A DNA stretch of 64,000 bases, taken from NCBI GenBank assembly GCA_022616555.1, contig JAKEEG010000095.1, forward strand, positions 1-64,000, read 5' to 3'. The position numbers and the translations under genes are program-made. Of this stretch, positions 57,020 to 64,000 are shown piece after piece. Origin of the DNA: Ignavibacteriota bacterium (GTDB taxonomy: Bacteria > Bacteroidota > Ignavibacteria > UBA10030). The notes below the pieces were generated by a model. The model worked only from the letters and a program-made list of their open reading frames with translations. It ran no database searches and was not told where the DNA came from. Numbering within the stretch: position 1 is the first letter of the stretch; every line of letters starts with the position of its first letter.

Positions 57020-59089
57020 TTAGAATGAATGCCCTACGCCAAAGTGAAAGACTCCGCCCGAAAATGTTTCAGGGAAAAATCGTTTATCCACTATCCAGCG
57101 TTGTCCGACAGCGGCCCCTGGGTCATACGTGCGGAAGCCGTAATCAATTCGCAGAGGCCCTGCTATAGTATCGAACCGTATTCCAAATCCCGCCGCCATG
57201 GCAACTTCCCTGACACTCGTTTTACCGACATCCGACCAAACATTGCCTGCATCGTAGAAAAATACAAGCGACAGCTTAGGGAGCTCCAGGAACCACAATC
57301 TTCCAAAATTCTTGAAGAGATGCCAACGCGCCTCCAGGCTCGCCTCAAATAAAGCAGTTCCACCTTCGCTTGGCTCCTTAACAGATTCTGCGCCCAGCGC
57401 CCGCGCTTTCCAGCCGCGAACACTGCTGCTGCCGCCTGCGAAGAAGCGACGGTGAATCGGCACCGGTGCAGGAGAATTTCCGTACAGTTCTGCAAAACCT
57501 CCCCGCGCCCGGAACGCCCAGATCAAACTGCGGCTGCCTCCGGGATCCCAATACCACTGCCCAACTGCAGAAAATTTTACATACTGAGAATACGGCAAGT
57601 CGGTACCAAACAAACCGCCTGTAATGGCCGGAAGAAAACCTGATTCTTCAATAGAGCCCGAATGGAAGAATCCGTCAGAGGGTGAAAATAGATCGTTTCG
57701 CTTATCGCGCTGCATAGTTAGCGTCAGCACGGAGTTGAACTGGGGCCTGCGATCAAGTGTGAAACGCGAAGTGTCGAATGTAACGCCGGTAACAAGTGGC
57801 GAAAAGCTAATACGGTCAAGGTTCCAATCTATGAACACACGTGTATAGGTCGCCTGCTGCCAGTTGAAACCGATACGGTTTCGCAAAATAGGTACAAAAT
57901 AGACCTTCTCCTTCTCGATCGTAGCCGAAACTGTCCAAATAAGACTCACTTTATTGGTAATAAAATACGGCTGCACCATTTGTGTTGAAAGCTCGGCAGT
58001 CGAAATGAGCGATGTATCTTTGAGTCCGGTACTGCCGAAGACCCGGCTGAAATCAACGTCCTGAATCGATTGTAGGCTAACCCTTAGCCGGGTGGAGAGA
58101 TTTCTGGCACCGCCGAAGAAATTCCGATTGTTATAGCCGATTCCGAATTGGATGTTAAAGGCGTTCTTTTCGTCGTTGATACCCAACTCTGGGGAAAGCT
58201 CATGAAAAGACCGTGCCCTTACTGATACGCGCACCGGCAAATCGGTTGTGGTGTCAGGCAATTCGCTGAGCAAATGCTCAATCTGAACTCGCTCAAATAC
58301 CCCGAGTCGATTAAGGTTGCGCTCGCTATCAACTTTTTTTTCCTCGCTGTAGAAATCACCCTGAGTAAAATCCAAATGACGCAAGATCACTTCGGTTTCG
58401 ACGCGTTCCGTGATCGTTGAGTCTTGTTGAATATCAATTCGCCCGAAATGATACCTGTTCCCCGGCGTGAACGAAAACACAACGGTTATGTTATTGCTTG
58501 AAGTGTACCTACTCGCCTGCGGCCTATCTACTTGGACGTTGACGTACCCGAAATTGAGAAAAGCACTTAGTGTGCGGCGAACTTCATCCGAGATGCGTTG
58601 TTTAACGAACGGGTCGCCCACATTCAGCAGCCGTTTGGTTTGTATCTCCTCCAACAGCTCACTAGGAAGTCTTGTTAAACCTTCGTAGCGAAGCGTATCT
58701 ATTAGTGAGCGGGCGCCCTCTTGAATCGTTAATGTCAAGGTGACAAGCCGTTTGTCATCATCAAAGCGGATCGTCGTGTCAATCGTCGTGTGGAAAAACC
58801 CTTGGTCTTCATAATAACTCTTGAGCATTGCAAGATCAGTTTCGAAGGCAATGGGGTCAAAGTATTCAGCCTTCTCACCCAGGGTTTCGCTAATCGAGTA
58901 CAACGTTTGCCAAACCCAACCGGGCGTTTCGCGGGACTGCATGAGGTTTTTTAACTCGGAGTCGTCGAACGTGTTGTTACCGACTAACAGGATTTGTTCG
59001 ATTTCATACCTGTGCGCGGAATCTTGCGCAAAACATGTATGAGCGGTCCAGCAGCATACAGAAAGGAAAAAAAACGTAATCCGCTTCAT
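57020..59089 (-). CDS. Omp85-family outer-membrane assembly protein (BamA/TamA-like)
   Basis: A 689-residue protein with a signal peptide ('TCFAQ'), about three POTRA domains (~25-300; 'YEIEQILLVGNNTFDDSEL', 'RSLIDTLRYEGLTRLP', 'YHFGRIDIQQD') and an Omp85 beta barrel containing 'SSVRGWKARALG', the conserved VRG(F/Y/W) loop motif. It ends 'VFHFGVGHSF' with a C-terminal Phe. The short POTRA set suggests a TamA-like or accessory paralogue, since BamA normally has five POTRA domains. It inserts or exports outer-membrane proteins. Confidence 0.88.
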   Translation of the reverse strand: MKRITFFFLSVCCWTAHTCFAQDSAHRYEIEQILLVGNNTFDDSELKNLMQSRETPGWVWQTLYSISETLGEKAEYFDPIAFETDLAMLKSYYEDQGFFHTTIDTTIRFDDDKRLVTLTLTIQEGARSLIDTLRYEGLTRLPSELLEEIQTKRLLNVGDPFVKQRISDEVRRTLSAFLNFGYVNVQVDRPQASRYTSSNNITVVFSFTPGNRYHFGRIDIQQDSTITERVETEVILRHLDFTQGDFYSEEKKVDSERNLNRLGVFERVQIEHLLSELPDTTTDLPVRVSVRARSFHELSPELGINDEKNAFNIQFGIGYNNRNFFGGARNLSTRLRVSLQSIQDVDFSRVFGSTGLKDTSLISTAELSTQMVQPYFITNKVSLIWTVSATIEKEKVYFVPILRNRIGFNWQQATYTRVFIDWNLDRISFSPLVTGVTFDTSRFTLDRRPQFNSVLTLTMQRDKRNDLFSPSDGFFHSGSIEESGFLPAITGGLFGTDLPYSQYVKFSAVGQWYWDPGGSRSLIWAFRARGGFAELYGNSPAPVPIHRRFFAGGSSSVRGWKARALGAESVKEPSEGGTALFEASLEARWHLFKNFGRLWFLELPKLSLVFFYDAGNVWSDVGKTSVREVAMAAGFGIRFDTIAGPLRIDYGFRTYDPGAAVGQRWIVDKRFFPETFSGGVFHFGVGHSF

Positions 59090-59101
59090 GGGGAAGAATA
59101 A

Positions 59102-59126
59102 CAAAAATCCCGCCTTTGGGCGGGAT
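59102..59126 (-). terminator. Terminator after the DUF2795 gene
   Basis: ATCCCGCC (59107-59114) pairs with GGCGGGAT (59119-59126), followed on the minus strand by TTTTTG. It lies 45 bp past the stop codon and 13 bp before the bamA-like start. Confidence 0.8.
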
Positions 59127-59170
59127 ACAGAACATATCTCATAACAAATCCCTCGCAGGACAACGAATCA

Positions 59171-59395
59171 TCAGTATTCTTTTTCGTCTTCGAAAAAGAA
59201 GTCGTCGTCCGACGGATGGTCAGGCCAAATTTCTTCTAAACTTTCAAAGAGTTCTTCGCTCTCCTCAAGCTCCTCAAGGTTGTGAATAACCTGCATGGGA
59301 GCCCCAGTCCTCATCGCATAATCTATTAACTCCTCCTTCGTTGCAGGCCATGGCGCATCGTCCAAGTAAGATGCTAGTTCGAGAGTCCAAATCAT
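59171..59395 (-). CDS. DUF2795-family small acidic protein
   Basis: A 74-residue protein starting 'MIWTLELASYLDDAPWPATKEELIDYA', with 'GAPMQVIHNLEEL' and an acidic tail. This matches the DUF2795-type helical domain by memory. ATG 59395 has an excellent SD (GGAGGTG, 6-nt spacing), which rules out the longer in-frame start at 59434. Function unknown. It is 63 bp downstream of the M23 peptidase gene and likely shares its transcript. Confidence 0.8.
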   Translation of the reverse strand: MIWTLELASYLDDAPWPATKEELIDYAMRTGAPMQVIHNLEELEESEELFESLEEIWPDHPSDDDFFFEDEKEY

Positions 59396-59458
59396 GTTAC
59401 GCACCTCCGACAAACATCCCTCTTCACCTCGCATGGAATACTCGTTTGTGTCAGAGTG

Positions 59459-60412
59459 TTATTGTCGACTGCCTTCAACCTCGCTTGTCATGGCTTCGAC
59501 ATAGTTAAAATCGTCAAAGAAATAATCGATTGGGTTTTGTTGTACACCGTTTAAGCGCACTTCATAATGTAAGTGCGAGTTTGTCGCTAGTCCCGTTTTG
59601 CCGCAAGCGCCAATCAGGTCGCCGCGTTTCACACGCTGCCCAGAGTGAACATGCGACTTGCTCATATGACCGTAGAGCGTCGTATAGCCGTATCCATGGT
59701 CGATAATAACCATAATTCCGTAGCCGCCTTCACTGCGTCCCACAGACTTAACAACGCCATCTCCTGCTGCATAAATTGGCGAGCCAGACACATTAACAAT
59801 GTCCGTGCCCTCGTGCGGACGGTTAAACCGTAAAATAGGATGTAACCTCATCCCGAACTTACTCGAAATAAATCCCTGCATCGGCTTAATCGCCGGCAGA
59901 TGTGCAAAGCGAGTTTGGTTTGACTCGTACTTGTCCGTCACTTGTGTATAACTGCTATGCTGAAGCTGAAGTTCCCTCTCAGCACTCGAAAGCAACGTAG
60001 CAATATTTTGCAACTGTTCATCGACATCTGCCGCGCCGCCAAAGTAAACACGTTCTTCCGTACCGCCGATACCCGCGCGCCGTGTCTCTTCGTCGACGCC
60101 CGGCAAATCGACGAGCAACCGAAGCTCATTGTTGCGATCGTTCAACTCCGCCAATTGATTGTGCAACCGCTCAAGAGTTGTCGTCACCGTGCCGAGTTGT
60201 TTTTTCAACAACGTATTCTCGCGCGAGAGCGCACTCATTCTCATCACACCTAGCCCCAGCGCATCATCGAACTCTTCGTTGAACCAGAACAGGCTGACGG
60301 CAATAATCACCGTTAACAGTACGGCAATAGCCGAAGTCTTAAGCTTCGCAGTCTTCGCTTCAACGAAGCTGAGTCGCTCCGCCGAAAAATAATACAGTTT
60401 TAGTTTCCCCAT
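59459..60412 (-). CDS. M23-family (LytM) peptidoglycan endopeptidase, membrane anchored
   Basis: A 317-residue protein with an N-terminal TM helix ('SAIAVLLTVIIAVSLFWF'), a coiled-coil region (~60-160) and a C-terminal LytM domain. Zinc ligands are in 'RPHEGTDIVN' (HxxxD) and 'NSHLHYEVRL' (HxH), with 'LYGHMSKSHVHSGQRV' as the catalytic-His loop. All expected ligands are present, so it is probably an active D,D-endopeptidase facing the periplasm. A consensus promoter precedes it. Confidence 0.92.
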   Translation of the reverse strand: MGKLKLYYFSAERLSFVEAKTAKLKTSAIAVLLTVIIAVSLFWFNEEFDDALGLGVMRMSALSRENTLLKKQLGTVTTTLERLHNQLAELNDRNNELRLLVDLPGVDEETRRAGIGGTEERVYFGGAADVDEQLQNIATLLSSAERELQLQHSSYTQVTDKYESNQTRFAHLPAIKPMQGFISSKFGMRLHPILRFNRPHEGTDIVNVSGSPIYAAGDGVVKSVGRSEGGYGIMVIIDHGYGYTTLYGHMSKSHVHSGQRVKRGDLIGACGKTGLATNSHLHYEVRLNGVQQNPIDYFFDDFNYVEAMTSEVEGSRQ

Positions 60413-60524
60413 TAGCGCTCGGACTAAACCCTTTGGAATTGGTGCGTGTGTTTATTGCTAAAAGACGTAAAACCTCCCCGGATGTTCCGCCTCGAGCTCC
60501 GGGGAAACCGATAAAACGCAAACG

Positions 60525-60553
60525 AAAATAGGAAATATTTAAAGCTTTGTCAA
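60525..60553 (-). promoter_or_regulatory. Promoter of the M23 peptidase gene
   Basis: On the minus strand TTGACA (60553-60548), 17-bp spacer, TATTTT (60530-60525), about 110 bp upstream of the start. Confidence 0.6.
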
Positions 60554-60573
60554 GAATTTCCTTTCATTACCAG

Positions 60574-61581
60574 CTACTCAAAATCATGCTCAAAATAATC
60601 GATGGCTCGTTTTCCCTTCGTTTTTTCAGTGATTGCGGCGTCTAAACGCTTCGAAAACTCTTTCGCAGCGTCATATCCATAATGTTTTAGCAGATAATCG
60701 AGGGCGATCACCTCTGTGATGACGGTAACATTTTTGCCGGGGAAAATCGGCAGGCGGACGTGAGGAATATCAACACCCATAATTTTAATTGACTCGTGGT
60801 CTAGGCCTGTGCGGGTATATTCAGCATCCTGCTTCCACTCTTCAAGCTCGATAAGAATCTCCACCCTTTTCTGAAAGCGGATCGCCCTGATTCCAAAAAT
60901 CGAGCGGACGTCAATCAGTCCGAGGCCGCGAATTTCCATGAAATGTTTCACCACATCTGTGCCCGCGCCGATAAGTATCCCTTCGCCTTTCCGCGTCACC
61001 ATCACCACATCGTCCGAAACGAGCCGGTGCCCGCGCTCAACAAGATCAAGTGCGATCTCGCTCTTGCCAATTCCCGACCTGCCTACTAGCAGTACGCCGA
61101 CGCCGTACACATCGATAAACGAGCCGTGGATGACTGTCTGCGGAGCAAACTGGTCGTCTAAAAAATCGCTGAGAAAATAGACTACCTTCGTTGTTTCAAG
61201 GGGCGACTGGAAAATCGAAATATCCTTCTTCCTCGCCATCTCAACCATTTCCGCATCCAACTCGTTCTCATTAGTGACGATCATGCAGGGCATGGCAAAT
61301 TGTAAAATATTTTCAAACGCCTTGAGCCGTTCTTTCAACGAAAGATGTTTGAGATAGCGTATTTCCGTGTTGCCGAAAACCTGCACGCGGTCGTACGTAA
61401 ACAATTCCACATAACCCGCAAGCGCTAATCCGGGCCTGTGGATATTTTTGTCCCGTACTTCTTTTTCGAACCCCGATTCGCCGTTCAGCGGCTTTAGCTT
61501 CAGGCGCTCTTTATTTTTTTCGAATAAAAAGCCGACCGTGATACTGCGGCGTTGGGTTTCTTTGAGTTTTCCTAATGCCAT
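60574..61581 (-). CDS. hprK: HPr kinase/phosphorylase
   Basis: A 335-residue protein with an N-terminal MurF-like domain and a C-terminal kinase domain with P-loop 'GRSGIGKSE', 'RLVSDDVVMV' and 'IRGLGLIDVRSIFG', the K/P signature region. It phosphorylates and dephosphorylates HPr or HPr-like Ser, linking carbon status to regulation. It is last in topA-xerC-hpf-hprK. Confidence 0.95.
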   Translation of the reverse strand: MALGKLKETQRRSITVGFLFEKNKERLKLKPLNGESGFEKEVRDKNIHRPGLALAGYVELFTYDRVQVFGNTEIRYLKHLSLKERLKAFENILQFAMPCMIVTNENELDAEMVEMARKKDISIFQSPLETTKVVYFLSDFLDDQFAPQTVIHGSFIDVYGVGVLLVGRSGIGKSEIALDLVERGHRLVSDDVVMVTRKGEGILIGAGTDVVKHFMEIRGLGLIDVRSIFGIRAIRFQKRVEILIELEEWKQDAEYTRTGLDHESIKIMGVDIPHVRLPIFPGKNVTVITEVIALDYLLKHYGYDAAKEFSKRLDAAITEKTKGKRAIDYFEHDFE

Positions 61582-61596
61582 AGGGAGTCCAAGTGG

Positions 61597-61932
61597 TTAT
61601 ACTGCTTTCGCCCGTACACTGCGCACCGTCTTTTTATCTTTCTCGCGCAATTTTGCTTTGTATTTTTTTAGCTGAGCAGTAACTTTCTTGACAGCCGCAT
61701 CCACCGAGCCAAAGAAATCCGTGCTATGCGCTACTCCTGCAAGCCGTGCGTTGTACACGGAGACGATGATCTCGGCTATTTTATCGCTGTTGCGAGTCTT
61801 CTCATACTTTAAAATTATGTTACACTTGACAATGCCGTCATAATACCGTTGAAGCTTCTCAGCCTCTCGTTCCGCATAGTCCAACAATGTTTGGTGAGCT
61901 TTGAAATGCCGCGAAGTGACTGTCGTCTGCAT
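61597..61932 (-). CDS. hpf: Ribosome hibernation-promoting factor / RaiA
   Basis: A 111-residue protein of the HPF/RaiA (sigma54-modulation) fold: 'TSRHFKAHQTLLDYAEREAEKLQRYYDGI', 'IIVSVYNARLAG', 'DFFGSVDAAVKKVTAQLKKYK'. It binds the 30S decoding region in stationary phase. It is a short-type HPF, lacking the C-terminal dimerisation domain of long HPF. Confidence 0.92.
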   Translation of the reverse strand: MQTTVTSRHFKAHQTLLDYAEREAEKLQRYYDGIVKCNIILKYEKTRNSDKIAEIIVSVYNARLAGVAHSTDFFGSVDAAVKKVTAQLKKYKAKLREKDKKTVRSVRAKAV

Positions 61933-61956
61933 GGTTGACCATCCTTTCCTTCATCA

Positions 61957-62859
61957 TCACGCCTTCGGGTGTGCCTGACGATAAACCTTTTTCATTCGTT
62001 CCGTTGAAACATGAGTATAGATCTGCGTGGTGGAAAGACTTTCATGCCCAAGCAACTCTTTAACTGCTGCAAGGTCGGCTCCCCTGTTTAACAGATGGGT
62101 CGCAAAAGAATGCCGAATGACGTGCGGGCTTTTTTTCTCGGCTTCCGAAACACGATCCAAATACTTCCGCACTATTCTACCCACTGCCATCGGATAGATG
62201 CGATGTCCTTTTGCTGTACGGAAGACCGGTGCGCTGCGTCGCTTGATATCCTGCTTCGGCACGGATTCTTCTAAAGATACATAATACCGTTGCAAAGCTT
62301 CAAGCGCTTTATTGCCAATCGGGATAATTCTCTGTTTATTCCCCTTCCCGCGTACCTTCACAGTCTTGCGTTGGAAATCAATGTCGCCCACATTCATCCC
62401 GACAAGCTCGCTTAACCGAATACCGGTACTGTAAAAAACCTCCAAGATTGCCGTGTCGCGAAGTTCTTCTGAGCCGGGGTTTTTTGATATTCTCACCGCT
62501 TGCCCAATAGCCTTTTCGTCTAGAAACACCGGCAAACGACGTTCTACCTTCGGTGAAACAAGCGATAGCGTCGGATTTGTTTCAATAACTTTGCTACGAT
62601 ACAGGAATTTGAAAAACGAGCGTAAGCTTGCAGTACGGCGGGCAACACTTTTTCTCGTTAACCCCACATCGATCGACTCAGCCAGGAAATCTCTCAGCGT
62701 ATGCCGCGTTACCTCCGGGAGAGCAGATACGTTGCGCTTGGAAAGGAACTGCAAGAATTGTGCGAGGTCGTTCCGGTACGATTCAACCGTATGACTGGAA
62801 TACCCTCGTTCAAGCTCAAGATATTCAAGAAAAGAACGGAGTTGGTTCGTCACGGTCAT
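61957..62859 (-). CDS. xerC: Tyrosine recombinase XerC
   Basis: A 300-residue site-specific recombinase resolving chromosome dimers. It has a SAM-like N-terminal core-binding domain and catalytic residues in 'YSTGIRLSELVG' (Arg), 'HVIRHSFATHLL' (His-X-X-Arg), 'LLGHESLSTTQIYTHV' (His and the Tyr nucleophile). It lies between topA and hpf. Confidence 0.94.
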   Translation of the reverse strand: MTVTNQLRSFLEYLELERGYSSHTVESYRNDLAQFLQFLSKRNVSALPEVTRHTLRDFLAESIDVGLTRKSVARRTASLRSFFKFLYRSKVIETNPTLSLVSPKVERRLPVFLDEKAIGQAVRISKNPGSEELRDTAILEVFYSTGIRLSELVGMNVGDIDFQRKTVKVRGKGNKQRIIPIGNKALEALQRYYVSLEESVPKQDIKRRSAPVFRTAKGHRIYPMAVGRIVRKYLDRVSEAEKKSPHVIRHSFATHLLNRGADLAAVKELLGHESLSTTQIYTHVSTERMKKVYRQAHPKA

Positions 62860-62901
62860 TCCCTCTACAAAACAGAGGTTGTGTTGTGGATGAAACAGTG
62901 A

Positions 62902-63999
62902 TCAAGCGCTTGCGGCGACTTCTTCGCGGACAAATTCTTCTTTACACTCCGGGCATTTTAAGAATTCGCCCTTGGCTTGAGTATATTTCGCAAGTAAATA
63001 TGGGTTACCGCAACTCGTGCACACCTCGTTGACCAGCCTATCCCACGACGCAAAATCGCATTCCGGATAACGCGAGCAGCCGTAAAACGTTCGTTTTCCT
63101 TTTTTCGTTTTCCGCTCGATCAAATCACCAGTCTTGCACTTCGGACATTTTATACCCGTCGTAATCGGTTTTGTGTTCTTGCACGTTGGGTAATTCGAGC
63201 AGCCCAAAAATGTTCCAAACTTTCCCGCCTTCACGACCATATCGCCGCCGCACAGCTCGCACTTCATGCCAGCCATGTGCTGATGCTTCTCTTGGTCTTC
63301 TGCAAGAGGCTTGGTGTTCTTGCATGATGGGTAGCCCGTACACGCCATAAATCTGCCGTTCCGTCCCCACTTGATAATCATTGGCTTGCCACATACGTCG
63401 CACAGCTCTTTTGCATCCTCTTGCAACGATTTCTTTATACTCGAGGCTTTCTTATCAACTTTTTCTAGCGCACTGTGGAATGGAATATAGAAATCCTTCA
63501 TCACATCAATGTACTCTTCTTTTCCAGATGCAATCGTATCAAGTTCCGCTTCCATCTTTGCCGTGAAGGATACGTTGAAAATCTCGGGAAAATACTGCAC
63601 CAGCAGTTTGTTGACCTGCAACCCAAGGTCGGTCGCATAAAGCTTCCGGTCCTTCTGTTCAACATATGTTCTGCCAATAACTGTGCTGACAATAAGGGCG
63701 TAGGTGCTGGGTCGCCCAATACCCAACGACTCCAATTCTTTGACGAGCGTCGCTTCGGTATACCGCGGAGGTGGTTTTGTAAAATGCTGTCGCGGGATCA
63801 AATCGCTCAACTGCGCGGATTGCCCAACTGTCAACTGTTGAGGGAGCTTCGACGTCGGGTCGGCGTCTTCCTTCTCCGCTCCGTTCTCCTCCTCCATGTC
63901 GTCGAACACCTGCAAGAATCCTCGGAACACCGATACTTGGTCCGTTGCGCGGAATAAGTAATCGCCGCCCTTAACTTCGACAGTATACTGCTCAAACTG
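62902..63999 (-). CDS. topA: DNA topoisomerase I, C-terminal part (5' end beyond the window)
   Basis: The frame is open to the window edge, so the GTG at 63930 is internal. About 365 residues are visible: the end of the type IA core ('PRYTEATLVKELESLGIGRPSTYA', 'FSTVIGRTYV'-like, 'MEAELDTIASG') followed by four zinc ribbons with Cys pairs 'CDVCG', 'CELCG', 'CPKC' and 'CTSCG...CPEC'. The active-site Tyr lies outside the window. It relaxes negative supercoils. It is first of topA-xerC-hpf-hprK. Confidence 0.95.
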   Translation of the reverse strand, partial: QFEQYTVEVKGGDYLFRATDQVSVFRGFLQVFDDMEEENGAEKEDADPTSKLPQQLTVGQSAQLSDLIPRQHFTKPPPRYTEATLVKELESLGIGRPSTYALIVSTVIGRTYVEQKDRKLYATDLGLQVNKLLVQYFPEIFNVSFTAKMEAELDTIASGKEEYIDVMKDFYIPFHSALEKVDKKASSIKKSLQEDAKELCDVCGKPMIIKWGRNGRFMACTGYPSCKNTKPLAEDQEKHQHMAGMKCELCGGDMVVKAGKFGTFLGCSNYPTCKNTKPITTGIKCPKCKTGDLIERKTKKGKRTFYGCSRYPECDFASWDRLVNEVCTSCGNPYLLAKYTQAKGEFLKCPECKEEFVREEVAASA

Positions 64000-64000
64000 C

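Overview
The window looks like chromosomal DNA from the Bacteroidota/Chlorobiota (FCB) group, probably an Ignavibacteria- or Kapabacteria-like lineage. This is inferred from gene content, not a database match: three TonB-dependent receptors, a PorD-type (DUF4835) type IX secretion lipoprotein, a DUF2795 protein, a topA-xerC-hpf-hprK cluster and menaquinone synthesis by the futalosine route. Many genes have clear Shine-Dalgarno sites, and a dozen intergenic sites fit TTGnnn-N16-19-TATATT (often exactly N17). That argues against a Bacteroidia-type promoter system. Almost all DNA is coding. The exceptions are 2.57-3.84 kb and 5.16-5.76 kb, which hold palindromic repeats, a probable large structured RNA and tRNA-Asp.

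Layout. 0-9 kb: the 3' part of a TonB receptor, a repeat-rich gap with a roughly 370-nt structured-RNA candidate, an NPP-type phosphodiesterase lipoprotein, tRNA-Asp and a second large TonB/Oar-like receptor. 9.4-12.8 kb: pyruvate dehydrogenase E1 alpha, E1 beta and E2 (no E3), closed by a terminator. 12.8-15.7 kb: a dedicated ECF transporter (S, T and two ATPases) whose ATPases show complementary degeneration. 15.7-19.8 kb: an MltD-like lytic transglycosylase and an acyl-CoA carboxylase carboxyltransferase. 19.9-28.5 kb: a co-directional block of ECF sigma factor, anti-sigma factor, Spy-like protein, MacA-like adaptor, MacB-like permease without ATPase, RND adaptor and RND pump, probably one envelope-stress/efflux operon. 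28.6-44 kb: mnmA, two thioredoxin-fold genes, an S9 peptidase, a PLP decarboxylase, porD, a HEAT-cyclophilin fusion, tatD-sdaAB-sdaAA, and a TonB receptor with a companion lipoprotein.

44-53.7 kb is the most interesting part. Two convergent operons carry most of the futalosine menaquinone pathway: menG-mqnD-amidohydrolase on the plus strand, and ubiA(mqnP)-ubiX-ubiD-mqnE/mqnA fusion-TIR-like gene-mqnC on the minus strand. The TIR-like protein resembles nucleotide-binding immune effector domains. It sits 5-7 bp from radical-SAM menaquinone genes on both sides, an unexpected position for a defence-type domain.

53.8-64 kb holds bamA/tamA-like-holB-metG, an M23 endopeptidase with a DUF2795 gene, and topA(partial)-xerC-hpf-hprK. 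No CRISPR array, intact insertion sequence, prophage or rRNA was seen.
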